A stretch of 15,536 nucleotides of DNA from Pseudomonadota bacterium (GCA_023435825.1 JAEZMB010000191.1:1-15536); one strand, 5' to 3'. Counted from the first letter of the stretch, positions 5,982 to 14,463 are shown. Numbers and translations: made by a program. The notes: generated by a model from the letters alone, not told the origin.

Positions 5982-6788
5982 TTACTTGGCGGCGAAGTCC
6001 AGCCGCACCACCACCGTCGGGTCGAGGACCTGGAAGGTGAAGGACTCCAGGAAGAACAGCGCCACCTTTTCGGTGTCGTGGGAGGCGTAGCCGATGGCGA
6101 TGTCGCCGCCGAGCGTCATCTCCAGGTCGCCCCCCCGGGTGGAGAGCAGGTAGGCTTCCTCAATGAACGGGCTGACGATGACCTGGCCGCCGAGCATGGT
6201 CTCCAGGTATTGCGACAGGGGATAGCCCCGCACATGGCCCGACAGGGCCACCCACAACTCCGGGCCGACCACCAGGGCGTAGGGGCCTTCCACCGAGGTC
6301 TTGCGCAGGGCGGTCAGCGCCTTGGAGACCTTCTCGGCGATGTCCTCGGGGTTGGAGGATACCTGCATCCTGGTCTGGCTGGATACTTCCGACAGCCCCT
6401 TGATGCCGGCCGGGGCAAAGCCGTGGTAGAGGGCTTCTTCCTCGAAGCGGGCCAGCTTTTCGGCCGCCTCGTCCAGGGCGGCCAGATCGATGTCCTTGCC
6501 GCCGCGGGCGGCGTTGTCGATCTCGGCGATGTCCAGGGTGAAGGGCACTTTCACTTCGACCAGCGGTTTGACCTGATGCAGACCGTAGGTGATGCCCGAA
6601 ACCGACTGGGTCTTGGCGTATTCGATGCGCCCCAGGGGCACGGCGGCGTATTCCCAGCCCAGCGGCCCAGCCACGTCCACGACGCGGCGGCCGGAAAGCA
6701 TGGTGGTGAGCGTCTGGCGAGCGCGGCTGTCCACGGCCTGCCAGGCGGCGGCGGTGATGGGAGCGAGATCGCGTTTGAGAATGTCCAT
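5982..6788 (-). CDS. Encapsulin shell protein (family 1, linocin M18-like)
   Basis: This 268-residue HK97-fold protein self-assembles into an icosahedral protein nanocompartment. The N-terminal region follows the Thermotoga maritima encapsulin pattern closely: MDILKRDLAPIT, SRAR (21-24), GRRVVDV (33-39) and GPLGWEYAAVPLG (41-53). It ends in the family's GGDLEMTLGGDIAIGY segment (219-234). Length is very close to the roughly 265 residues of T=1 shells, so a 60-subunit particle is the likely form (inference). It starts at an ATG after GGGAGAGG, 15 bp behind its cargo gene, in the usual cargo-then-shell order of ferritin-type encapsulin operons. It is not a phage capsid gene, because no other phage gene is nearby. 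Confidence 0.95.
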   Translation of the reverse strand: MDILKRDLAPITAAAWQAVDSRARQTLTTMLSGRRVVDVAGPLGWEYAAVPLGRIEYAKTQSVSGITYGLHQVKPLVEVKVPFTLDIAEIDNAARGGKDIDLAALDEAAEKLARFEEEALYHGFAPAGIKGLSEVSSQTRMQVSSNPEDIAEKVSKALTALRKTSVEGPYALVVGPELWVALSGHVRGYPLSQYLETMLGGQVIVSPFIEEAYLLSTRGGDLEMTLGGDIAIGYASHDTEKVALFFLESFTFQVLDPTVVVRLDFAAK

Positions 6789-6803
6789 GGCCTCTCCCGT
6801 GGG

Positions 6804-7178
6804 TTAGCGGTTGCCCTTGAGGCTGCCGATGCCAAGCGACCCGGAGCCGGCCGGGCTTTTGGGGGCGTCCGCCCCGCCTTCGCTGGTGGCGGCGTCTTCC
6901 AGGGCGGTGATGTCGCCGGTGGTGAACAGGTAGGTGCGCATGACCGCGTCCCAGCCCGGCATGGTGCGGCGCAGCCATTCCAGGCCCATGATGGCGTGCT
7001 CCATCTCCTCGTCGCGGTTGTGGGCCATGATGGCCTTGATCTGCGGATCGGAGGCGGCGACCACCCGCTGGTGGTACCAGTTGATGGCCTCGATCTCTTC
7101 CTTGAGGCTGGTCAGCGCCCGGACGAAATCCCGGTCCAGGGGCGAAAGCTCGGCAACGGGTTCATGATACTGGTCCAT
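6804..7178 (-). CDS. Encapsulated ferritin-like protein (EncFtn cargo) with targeting peptide
   Basis: This 124-residue EncFtn-family protein is a two-helix half-ferritin that forms ring-shaped oligomers and oxidises Fe(II) inside the encapsulin shell. By alignment with the Rhodospirillum rubrum protein from memory, the ferroxidase ligands are Glu28, Glu58 and His61, in EEIEAINWY (27-35) and HNRDEEMEH (53-61). The metal-entry residues Glu27 and Glu30 and the aromatics Trp34 and Tyr35 are also kept. A low-complexity linker (about 97-112) leads to the C-terminal encapsulin loading peptide GSLGIGSLKGNR (113-124). The start ATG has a strong AAGGAGGA site; the open frame upstream is not family-like. 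It is the first gene of a two-gene operon with the shell. The pair should store iron and limit Fe(II)-driven oxidative damage (inference). Confidence 0.95.
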   Translation of the reverse strand: MDQYHEPVAELSPLDRDFVRALTSLKEEIEAINWYHQRVVAASDPQIKAIMAHNRDEEMEHAIMGLEWLRRTMPGWDAVMRTYLFTTGDITALEDAATSEGGADAPKSPAGSGSLGIGSLKGNR

Positions 7179-7232
7179 GCTTCCTCCTTGGCGCGTCCTT
7201 AAAGGCGTGGGCGGGCGCGCGAAATTGGGGCC

Positions 7233-7260
7233 AGTATGCCACAGGCCGGCGGGAATGCAA
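7233..7260 (-). promoter_or_regulatory. Candidate promoter of the encapsulin operon
   Basis: On the minus strand TTGCAT (7260-7255) and CATACT (7238-7233) are spaced by 16 bases, about 55 bp upstream of the cargo start. Both hexamers are imperfect. No Fur or PerR-like palindrome is obvious. Confidence 0.3.
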
Positions 7261-7420
7261 CGGCTCGGGCGGGAAAGTCGCGTGGCGATCAGGCGTCGGG
7301 GCCAGGCATGTCGGCTGGCCGTCACGGGACGCCATCGCCAACGGCGGCCCGTCATGGCTCAAGCGGACTATATGATGGGTGGACTGGACGCGGGAATCAG
7401 GCCGCTGCGGCATCGGATGC

Positions 7421-7460
7421 CGGCGCGCGCGGGGAAGCCCGGGTTTCGCCGCGCGCGCCG
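7421..7460 (-). terminator. Long GC hairpin following the TPM-domain gene
   Basis: CGGCGCGCGCGG (7421-7432) and CCGCGCGCGCCG (7449-7460) are a perfect 12-bp inverted repeat. The interior (7434-7447) can pair further around CCCGGG. It lies 13 bp past the gene's stop on the minus strand. There is no T-run, so its role as a terminator is inferred from position and strength. Confidence 0.55.
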
Positions 7461-7473
7461 GTCGAGAGTCGGA

Positions 7474-8106
7474 TCAGATGATAATGAGGTTTTTAAGCTC
7501 GTCAGTATCCGCGTCGTCAGGCGGGAAATGCGGTGCGAGCAGGTCGGCCAGGGTGTTCAGGCAGGCGATGAGCGCCTCCTTTTGCCGGCCGGCGGCGATG
7601 CCTTGGGTCAACGCCGCCGTGGCCGCGTCCAGGGCGGCGGCATCGAGGCGTCCGGCAAGGCCTTTGTCGGGCTGGATGAAGACCAGCCGCTCGAAAACCG
7701 AGATGTAGATCAACACGGCGTTGCGGTGTTTGGTTTCGGTCAGGCCGTGGCTGAAAAAGGCGGCCTGGGCGGCCTGCTTCGTCTCGGCCAGCCGCCGGGC
7801 CTTGGACACGAACTGGCGTTTGAGGTCCGGGCAGCGTCTGGCCGCCTCAAAGCCGGCCAGGGCGAACAGGCCGCCAAACAGCAGGAACAGCCAGAGGTTG
7901 CGCGTGCCGAAAGCCAGGCACAGCACCAGCCCGGCGCACAGCCCCACGACCACGGCGCAGGCCAGCCCGGCCTTGGGGTAGTCGTCGCTGGCCTCCACCA
8001 CCATGGGCACGATTTCGGCCGAGGTACGACTTTCGGCCACGGCCACGGCCGCGACAATGGCTTCCCGGTCGGCCGGGGAGAAAAAGGCGTTCACAAGTTT
8101 GCTCAC
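7474..8106 (-). CDS. TPM-domain membrane protein
   Basis: This 210-residue protein of the TPM (TLP18.3/Psb32/MOLO-1) domain superfamily has two adjacent hydrophobic segments (about 46-66 and 70-88) set within the domain. The conserved pieces are the TSAEIVPMVV strand (28-37) before the membrane segments and TKHRNAVLIYIS (125-136) with the FIQPDKGL strand (143-150) after them, matching the T-x-x-RN-G/A-VLI pattern of YgcG relatives. It starts at GTG, supported by AGGAGG at 6 nt, and this site overlaps the stop of the upstream YgcG-like gene, 9 bp away. It is the last gene of the lemA operon. The biochemical role of bacterial TPM proteins is not settled; some plant homologues act in photosystem II repair. 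Confidence 0.85.
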   Translation of the reverse strand: MSKLVNAFFSPADREAIVAAVAVAESRTSAEIVPMVVEASDDYPKAGLACAVVVGLCAGLVLCLAFGTRNLWLFLLFGGLFALAGFEAARRCPDLKRQFVSKARRLAETKQAAQAAFFSHGLTETKHRNAVLIYISVFERLVFIQPDKGLAGRLDAAALDAATAALTQGIAAGRQKEALIACLNTLADLLAPHFPPDDADTDELKNLIII

Positions 8107-8115
8107 AACTTCCTC

Positions 8116-9168
8116 CTACCAGCTTCCCGAGGAGCCGCCGCCGCCAAAGGAGCCGCCGCCGCCGGAAAATCCGCCGCCCCCGCCCGAGGAGCCGCCTCCG
8201 CCGCCGATATAAAAGCCGCCGCCGCCCCGACGGCCGCTGCCGCCGCTGAACAGGAAGGGTCCGACCAGCCCAAGCACCGCGCCGCCCAGGCACAGCAAGC
8301 CCAGCATGGCCAGCGTCTGGCCGAAGAGGGCCCCGCCCAGGGGCAGGGCCACGCCAAGAAGGCTGGCCCGGGCCAGGGCCGGCAAGCCGGAGAGCAGGGC
8401 CGACAGGATGATGGCCAGGATGAACAGCCCGAAAAAGGCATTATCGTCATGGCCCGAGGCGTTGCCGCCGCCGGGAGCGGCCTGGTACTCGCCGCGCGCG
8501 CCTTCGATGATGGCGGCCACGCCGGCCTCGATGCCGGCGTCGAACCGGCCGGCCTTGAAGGCCGGCACGATGGCGTGGTCTATGATGCGTCCGGTCAGCG
8601 CGTCGGTGAGCCGGCCCTCCAGGCCGTAACCCACCTCAATGCGCACCTTGCGGTCGCCCTTGCTGACCAAGAGCAGCACGCCGTTGTCCTTGCCCTTTTG
8701 GCCGATGCCCCAGGCCTGGGCCACCTTGATGGCGTAGTCTTCCAGGGGTTCGCCTTGCAGCGACGGAATGGTCAGCACCACGAGCTGAGTGGAATCCGTG
8801 CGCTGGAAATCGGCCAGGGCGGCGTCCAGGCGGCTTATCGCCTCCTTGGAGAGCATCCCGGCGTTGTCGTTGACCCGGCCCGTCAGGCGCGGCACGTCCA
8901 GGGCCAGGGCCTGGCCGGCGCACAGGGCAAGGGCGAGGAGCACGGCGGCCAGCATGGCCGGAAGCGGGCCAGCCAGGAAGACGGCCCAAGCCGTTCGGGG
9001 CGCAAGGATTGCCGGGGCCGCCCGGCGCTCCTGGGCCAACCGACCCGGGCCTGCCGGGAGGCCGACAGGCCGAGGTCCGCCGACGCCGGCCATTTCGCGG
9101 CCCGTGGGCGGCAGGCCGCGATCCCGGCCGGCCAGGGAAGCATGGCAAGGCTGTGACAGGGAGAACAT
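8116..9168 (-). CDS. YgcG-like TPM-domain protein with Gly/Ser-rich tail
   Basis: From the ATG at 9168 this is a 350-residue protein. A signal-type hydrophobic segment is at about 72-90 (LAAVLLALALCAG), then the TPM domain (about 92-230) with LTGRVNDNAGMLS, KDNGVLLLVS (160-169) and VRIEVGYGLEG (175-185). Hydrophobic segments follow (about 244-262 and 275-307), and then a Gly/Ser-rich tail ending in FGGGGSSGSW, the hallmark of the YgcG family. The start is uncertain: 9168 has a GGAGGG site and is 21 bp after lemA, but puts about 70 Arg/Pro/Gly-rich residues before the signal segment. The ATG at 8955 would give a normal signal peptide but lacks a ribosome site. Family members often sit beside lemA; the function is unknown. 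Confidence 0.88.
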   Translation of the reverse strand: MFSLSQPCHASLAGRDRGLPPTGREMAGVGGPRPVGLPAGPGRLAQERRAAPAILAPRTAWAVFLAGPLPAMLAAVLLALALCAGQALALDVPRLTGRVNDNAGMLSKEAISRLDAALADFQRTDSTQLVVLTIPSLQGEPLEDYAIKVAQAWGIGQKGKDNGVLLLVSKGDRKVRIEVGYGLEGRLTDALTGRIIDHAIVPAFKAGRFDAGIEAGVAAIIEGARGEYQAAPGGGNASGHDDNAFFGLFILAIILSALLSGLPALARASLLGVALPLGGALFGQTLAMLGLLCLGGAVLGLVGPFLFSGGSGRRGGGGFYIGGGGGSSGGGGGFSGGGGSFGGGGSSGSW

Positions 9169-9189
9169 CCGCGATACCCTCCGTCGGCT

Positions 9190-9774
9190 TTAGAACTTGA
9201 CCTTGGGGGCCTGCTGGGCCGCGTCGTCGGCCTTGTAGTATTCCTTGGGCGCGAGATGGAGCAGCATGGAGTTGGTCATGGAGTTGGGGAAGGTGCGGAT
9301 GGAGCTGTTGTAGACCTGCACGGCCTCGTTGTAGCGCTGGCGGGCCACGTTGATGCGGTTTTCCGTGCCTTCGAGCTGATGCTGCAGATCACGGAAGTTC
9401 TGGTCGGCCTTGAGCTGGGGATAGTTCTCGGCCACGGCCAAAAGGCGCGACAGAGCGGACTGCATCTGCCCCTGGGCCTGCTGGAAGGCGGCCATGGCTT
9501 TGGGGTCGGCCAGGGTTTCGGGGGTGAGCTTGATCTGCGTGGCCTTGGCCCGGGCCTCGGTGACGGCAGTCAGGGTGTCTTTTTCGTGGCTGGCGTAGCC
9601 CTTGACCGTTTCCACGAGGTTGGGAATCAGGTCCAGGCGACGCTGCAAGGTGGCTTCCACGTTGCCCCAGGCGGCTTTGACCGCCTCGTCGTTGGTCTGC
9701 ATTTCGTTGTAGCCGCAGCCGGTGAGCCCGAGAAGGGCGACGACAAGGGCCAGGGCGGCAAGCAGTCTATTCAT
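9190..9774 (-). CDS. lemA: LemA family lipoprotein
   Basis: This 194-residue LemA-family protein has an N-terminal hydrophobic segment followed by the lipobox LTGC (17-20), so it is probably lipidated at Cys20 and anchored outside the cytoplasm. The helical LemA domain covers about 30-185 with the characteristic RRLDLIPNLVETVKGYASHE (45-64), ENYPQLKADQNF (116-127) and the ENRINVARQRYNEAVQVYN stretch (138-156). The start follows AAGGAG at 7 nt. It is the first gene of a three-gene operon with two TPM-domain proteins, a recurrent arrangement. No biochemical activity is established for the family; a role in envelope maintenance or signalling is only a guess. Confidence 0.93.
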   Translation of the reverse strand: MNRLLAALALVVALLGLTGCGYNEMQTNDEAVKAAWGNVEATLQRRLDLIPNLVETVKGYASHEKDTLTAVTEARAKATQIKLTPETLADPKAMAAFQQAQGQMQSALSRLLAVAENYPQLKADQNFRDLQHQLEGTENRINVARQRYNEAVQVYNSSIRTFPNSMTNSMLLHLAPKEYYKADDAAQQAPKVKF

Positions 9775-9817
9775 TGGGTGCTCCTTTGGAATCGAGAAAA
9801 GGGATGGCAATAGTCCG

Positions 9818-9846
9818 TCTATACCTCGCTCGGGCGGGGCAGGCAA
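9818..9846 (-). promoter_or_regulatory. Candidate promoter of the lemA operon
   Basis: On the minus strand TTGCCT (9846-9841) and TATAGA (9823-9818) are separated by exactly 17 bases. The -10 lies 43 bp upstream of the lemA start, giving a leader of usual length. This is the best promoter match in the window. Confidence 0.5.
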
Positions 9847-10118
9847 GGCGTCGGGGGCTGGCGACGCTTCGGCGACTTACGTCGCACGCGGGCAGGGGAT
9901 ATGATGACGGCGCGCCAGACCGCCCCGCAAGGGGGGCCTCACCCGCACGCGGACAAGGGGCGGCTAGAGACTCGTGCGCGTAGTGGCTGGATGGGGTTAA
10001 CCCCGAGGGCGCGGACAGGGCTTCAAGTCGCCCTCGGCAACGCCCAGAGCCACGGCTTCAGGCCGTGGGCGCGCAATATGGGACAAGATGGCTTGTGGGG
10101 TCGGCTTTCGATTGGAAC

Positions 10119-10144
10119 AAAGAAAAAGCCCACCGCGCGGGCTT
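10119..10144 (-). terminator. Intrinsic terminator of the miaB-BFN-PHP operon
   Basis: On the minus strand AAGCCC (10144-10139), a 7-nt loop and GGGCTT (10131-10126) are followed directly by TTTCTTT (10125-10119). This is a clear Rho-independent pattern, about 100 bp after the PHP stop codon. A second, stronger stem (10231-10239 with 10246-10254, nine perfect pairs) spans the PHP stop codon itself. Confidence 0.7.
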
Positions 10145-10242
10145 GGCGGCCCGAAGCTAACGGCGTTCGCCCCCTGGGAAAGAGGGCAGGACCGGCCGGC
10201 GGCCAGGAGGACCGACAGGCGCGCACGAGGCGGGCCGACGGT

Positions 10243-10908
10243 TTAGTCGGCCCGGCCCCGGCCGAGAATCCGGGCCACGATGTCCCGGGAGTTGGCTTCG
10301 GCCTGCAGATATTCGTCCAGGGACAGGCCCGCGCCCAGGGCCACCTTTTTGCGACGGTCCTGGCTGACGAAATCTTCCGGCGCGTGGGCGTCGTTGTCGA
10401 TGACGAGCTTGGTCCCGAAACGTCGGGCCATGGCCGCCACGTGGCCGTTGGTCAGGCTGTGGCCCTTGCGGGTGGTGATTTCGAGCGCCACGCCGCACTC
10501 GGCGGCCAGCTCCGCCTCTTCGGGCGTGATCATGCCCGGATGGGCCAGGATGTCGCAGCCGCCCTCGATGGCGGCCAGATTCGTGCCCGTTTCCACCGGC
10601 TCGACAATGGTTTCGCCGTGGACCACCACGAGTTGGGCTCCGGCTGCCCGGGCGCGCTCCACGAGCTGGGGAATCAGCGGCGGCGGCACATGGGTGATCT
10701 CCACGCCGTAAAGGGCCGTCAGCCCGAGAAAAGCCCCAGTCTCGGCCACGAACCGGCCGATGTTGGCCAGGATCAAGTCGAGGTTGGAATGGTCGGCGTG
10801 GTCGGTAAGCGCCACGGCCTTGTAGCCGGCCTTGACGGCGCGGCGTACCAGTTCGGCCGGAATGAGCACGCCGTCGGAAAACGTGGTGTGGGTGTGCAGG
10901 TCGATCAT
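10243..10908 (-). CDS. PHP-domain metal-dependent phosphoesterase, histidinol-phosphatase-like
   Basis: This 221-residue single-domain PHP protein has the full set of metal-ligand motifs: HTH at 5-7 with Asp12 (SDG), TDHAD with Asp36/His37, Glu70 and His73 in YGVEITH, His98 in VVHGET, His123 in ILAHPG, and Asp173/His175 in DNDAH. The family hydrolyses phosphate esters such as histidinol phosphate or nucleotide ends at a trinuclear metal centre. The substrate here is unknown, and no other histidine-pathway gene is near. The start was placed at the ATG 2 bp after the bifunctional-nuclease stop because MIDLHTHTTFSDG is the typical PHP opening; the open frame upstream is a shadow. There is no strong ribosome site, so translation is probably coupled to the gene before it. 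Confidence 0.9.
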   Translation of the reverse strand: MIDLHTHTTFSDGVLIPAELVRRAVKAGYKAVALTDHADHSNLDLILANIGRFVAETGAFLGLTALYGVEITHVPPPLIPQLVERARAAGAQLVVVHGETIVEPVETGTNLAAIEGGCDILAHPGMITPEEAELAAECGVALEITTRKGHSLTNGHVAAMARRFGTKLVIDNDAHAPEDFVSQDRRKKVALGAGLSLDEYLQAEANSRDIVARILGRGRAD

Positions 10909-10910
10909 GG

Positions 10911-11405
10911 TCACATCTTGTACTTGGTGTCGTTGGGATCGTACTTTTCGAGCAGTTCCGTCCACTTCTCCGAGTCGTCCGAGGCGAACTCGACCACCGA
11001 GGCCTCCTTGGACTCCTTGGCCACCTGGTCGATGACGGCCTCGTTGACCAGGATCGGGGCCTTGGCCCGCAGGGCCAGGGCCACGGCGTCGGACGGGCGG
11101 CTGTCGATGCGGCGGATGCCGCCCTCCACTTCCACTTCGACGTTGGCGTAATACGTGCCTTCGGTCAGCTCGGTCAGGTTGACGCACACCACATGGGCGT
11201 CCAGGGCATGGATCATGTTGAGCAAGAGATCGTGGGTCATGGGACGCGGCAGTTCCACGTCATTGAGCGCCAGGGAGATGGCCATGGCTTCCATGGCCCC
11301 GATCCAGATGGGCAGGGCGTTTTTTTCGTCCAAGTCCTTGAGGATGAGCACCGGGACTTGGGACTCCTCGTCCAGGGCCAGCCCGAAGACTTTCATTTCA
11401 ATCAT
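10911..11405 (-). CDS. Bifunctional nuclease (DUF151/BFN) family protein
   Basis: This 164-residue DUF151 protein has the family motifs VLILKD-x(7)-LPIWIGAMEAMAI (19-43), RPMTHDLL (54-61) and IDSRPSDAVALALR (100-113). Characterised relatives have been described as having combined DNase and RNase activity; the physiological role in bacteria is not well defined. Asp101, Arg103, Ser105 and Asp106 are the most conserved positions visible. The start was chosen at the ATG with GGAGG 6 nt upstream; it overlaps the end of miaB by 8 bp. The acidic and Lys-rich C-terminal tail (140-164) lies beyond the core domain. Its place between miaB and a PHP phosphoesterase gene suggests an RNA or nucleotide-related task, but this is inference. 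Confidence 0.9.
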   Translation of the reverse strand: MIEMKVFGLALDEESQVPVLILKDLDEKNALPIWIGAMEAMAISLALNDVELPRPMTHDLLLNMIHALDAHVVCVNLTELTEGTYYANVEVEVEGGIRRIDSRPSDAVALALRAKAPILVNEAVIDQVAKESKEASVVEFASDDSEKWTELLEKYDPNDTKYKM

Positions 11406-12738
11406 GATCGGCCTCCGCCTCCCCGATAAGGGAGTGCTTTTTGGCTTGGACGATGCGCACGGCGACAAACCTTCCGGTGTGGTCCGCTCCTTGGGGCAGG
11501 GGCACGTTGACCACCCGGCCGCCGGGGTCGCGGCCGCGCCAGGCGGCGCCGAGGCTGCCTTCCCGCCGGCTTTCCCCTTCAATGAGCACCACTTCCCGCC
11601 GTCCCAGCCGGGCGGCCAGGGACGCGGTCAGCCGTTCGTCCAGAAGCGCCTGGAGTTCGGCCAGACGGGCCGATTTCTCCTCCGGCAGGATCTTGGGCGC
11701 AAGCTTCTCGGAAGCCGTCCCTGGCCTGTCAGAGTACATGAAGGAGAAGCCGCTATCAAATCCTACCTTGCGCACCAATTCGAGGGTGGCCTCGAAGTCG
11801 GCCCGGGTCTCGCCCGGAAAGCCTACGATGAAATCCGAGGTCAGCGCGATGTCCGGGCAGGCCCGGCGCAGCTTGTCGACCAGGGTGAGATACGCGGCGG
11901 TGTCGTAGCGCCGGCCCATGCGCCGCAGGATGTCGTCGCTGCCCGACTGCACCGGCAAATGCAGCGCCGGGCACAGCTGGGGCAGGGCGGCGAAGCGTTC
12001 GATGACCTCGTCGCTCAAGTCCTTTGGGTGGGAGGTGGTGAAGCGGATGCGCTCGATGCCGGGCACGGCAGCCACGGCGTCGAGGAGCTTGGCGAAGCTC
12101 GTGCCGTCGCCGGCGTCGTCCAGGCCATAGCTGTTGACGTTTTGGCCAAGCAGCGTCACCTCGCGCACGCCACGGCGGGCGAGGCTTTCGCATTCGGCGA
12201 TGACCGAGGGCAGGGGACGCGATTTCTGCCGGCCGCGCACAAAGGGCACGATGCAGTAGGAGCAGTAATTGTCGCAGCCCTGCATGATGGAGACAAAGGC
12301 CTTGGGCGGCAGCTTGTCGTCGGGCCAGGATTGGTCGCGCTCGGGATAGGCTTCGGAGAAATCCAGCAGCGACAACCGCAACTGCGGTTCCTCGGCCAGC
12401 CGGGCCAGGGCGCGGGGGGCGGCGGCGATGCCGTCGGTGCCGAAAACGAGCCGCACCATGGGGAAGCGCCGCCACAACGTCGTGCCGAGCTGCTGGGCGG
12501 TGCAGCCGCCAACGGCGATGAAGGCGTTGGGATTATGCCGGTTGCGGTCGGCGATGCGGCCGATTTCGCTGACGACTTTCTGTTCGGGCTTGTCGCGCAC
12601 CGAGCAGGTGAAGAGAATGAAGCACTCGGCTTCCGCTTCGGGAGCCTGGGTGAAGCCAGCCGCTATGAGGGAACGGGCAAGCCAGTCGCCGTCGCCGACG
12701 TTCATCTGGCAGCCCATGGTGGTGACGTGGAATTTCAT
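11398..12738 (-). CDS. miaB: tRNA-2-methylthio-N6-dimethylallyladenosine synthase MiaB
   Basis: This 446-residue radical-SAM methylthiotransferase adds a methylthio group to i6A37 of tRNAs reading UNN codons, using two [4Fe-4S] clusters. The N-terminal MTTase domain has Cys10 (MGCQMN), Cys45 (FTCSVR) and Cys79 (GGCTAQQ). The radical-SAM domain has the CX3CX2C motif Cys155/Cys159/Cys162 in GCDNYCSYC, followed by PFVRGR and LLGQNVNSYG. The C-terminal TRAM segment runs from about 380 to 440. MTGCQ/MGCQMN-type motifs and length favour MiaB over MtaB or RimO. The start gives the usual MKFHVTTMGC opening but has no clear ribosome site. It is first in a compact three-gene operon, divergent from fumC with 196 bp between starts. 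Its clusters presumably depend on the nearby NifU/NifS system. Confidence 0.95.
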   Translation of the reverse strand: MKFHVTTMGCQMNVGDGDWLARSLIAAGFTQAPEAEAECFILFTCSVRDKPEQKVVSEIGRIADRNRHNPNAFIAVGGCTAQQLGTTLWRRFPMVRLVFGTDGIAAAPRALARLAEEPQLRLSLLDFSEAYPERDQSWPDDKLPPKAFVSIMQGCDNYCSYCIVPFVRGRQKSRPLPSVIAECESLARRGVREVTLLGQNVNSYGLDDAGDGTSFAKLLDAVAAVPGIERIRFTTSHPKDLSDEVIERFAALPQLCPALHLPVQSGSDDILRRMGRRYDTAAYLTLVDKLRRACPDIALTSDFIVGFPGETRADFEATLELVRKVGFDSGFSFMYSDRPGTASEKLAPKILPEEKSARLAELQALLDERLTASLAARLGRREVVLIEGESRREGSLGAAWRGRDPGGRVVNVPLPQGADHTGRFVAVRIVQAKKHSLIGEAEADHD

Positions 12739-12934
12739 GGCGCAAGAGCCATAATGCACGCCGGGCCGGCGGTAAAGGGGGCGAGCCGCGGCCGTCGTCC
12801 GCCGAGGCCCGCGTCCGGTCGAAACAGGCTTGCCGATTTTTTCCCCGTGTGCCACGACGCTACGAGTTCCGGTTCCCGATTCCCCGCCGCAGTGGGCGGC
12901 CACTCCCGACGTCCGGCAAACCGCGAGGCGAAAC

Positions 12935-14335
<1,401 letters not shown>

Positions 14336-14357
14336 CCCTGTCTTCCATGTGGGGGGT

Positions 14358-14378
14358 CTGGGGGCCTCAGGCCCCCAG
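14358..14378 (+). terminator. Hairpin terminator after fumC
   Basis: CTGGGGGCC (14358-14366) pairs with GGCCCCCAG (14370-14378), a 9-bp perfect stem with a 3-nt loop, 22 bp after the fumC stop. A T-rich stretch (14390-14405) follows, but not immediately, so this may be a less efficient intrinsic terminator. Confidence 0.6.
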
Positions 14379-14463
14379 CCGCCGGAGGCTTCTTTTCCTC
14401 TTCTCCATTTCGATCCACCCTTCCGCGCTAGTCTGGCGGCCGGCTTTGCGCTAGCCTGCCGCC

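Larger units (their letters stand above)
7179..7473. other. 295-bp non-coding region before the encapsulin operon
   Basis: No credible gene is seen; open frames here have no ribosome site and no recognisable protein. It contains a candidate promoter for the encapsulin operon and, at its right end, the hairpin that follows the TPM-domain gene. Confidence 0.55.
9775..10242. other. 468-bp non-coding region rich in palindromes, between lemA and the PHP gene
   Basis: No credible gene is seen. The left end holds the lemA promoter and the right part the terminator of the miaB operon. Between them (9993-10071) lie three consecutive inverted repeats: the perfect palindrome GGGGTTAACCCC (9993-10004), CCGAGGGCG/CGCCCTCGG (10003-10011 and 10029-10037), and CCACGGC/GCCGTGG (10050-10056 and 10062-10068). 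This structured core could be a small RNA or regulatory leader, but nothing identifies it. Confidence 0.5.

Noticed and set aside
5809..6090. Plus-strand small open frame beginning between mop and encapsulin
   Set aside because: It has a weak GGAG three bases from the ATG but runs antisense into the encapsulin gene, and its translation has no coherent protein character.
5982..6788. Encapsulin as a prophage capsid protein
   Set aside because: The HK97 fold is shared with phage capsids, but the sequence follows family 1 encapsulins, its cargo gene is adjacent, and there are no portal, terminase or tail genes.
8125..8240. GCC/CCG-rich repeat resembling a microsatellite or CRISPR-like array
   Set aside because: It is the coding sequence of the Gly/Ser-rich YgcG tail. 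The repeats are irregular codon runs without spacers.
7177..9156. Long plus-strand open frame of 659 codons
   Set aside because: It lies opposite lemA-operon genes with strong family motifs, has a low-complexity Gly/Ala/Gln-rich translation and no ribosome site. It is an antisense shadow of high-GC coding DNA.
9901..11151. Plus-strand open frame across the intergenic region into the PHP gene
   Set aside because: Most of it is antisense to the PHP and DUF151 genes. The upstream part overlaps the palindromes and the terminator, and no protein motif was seen.
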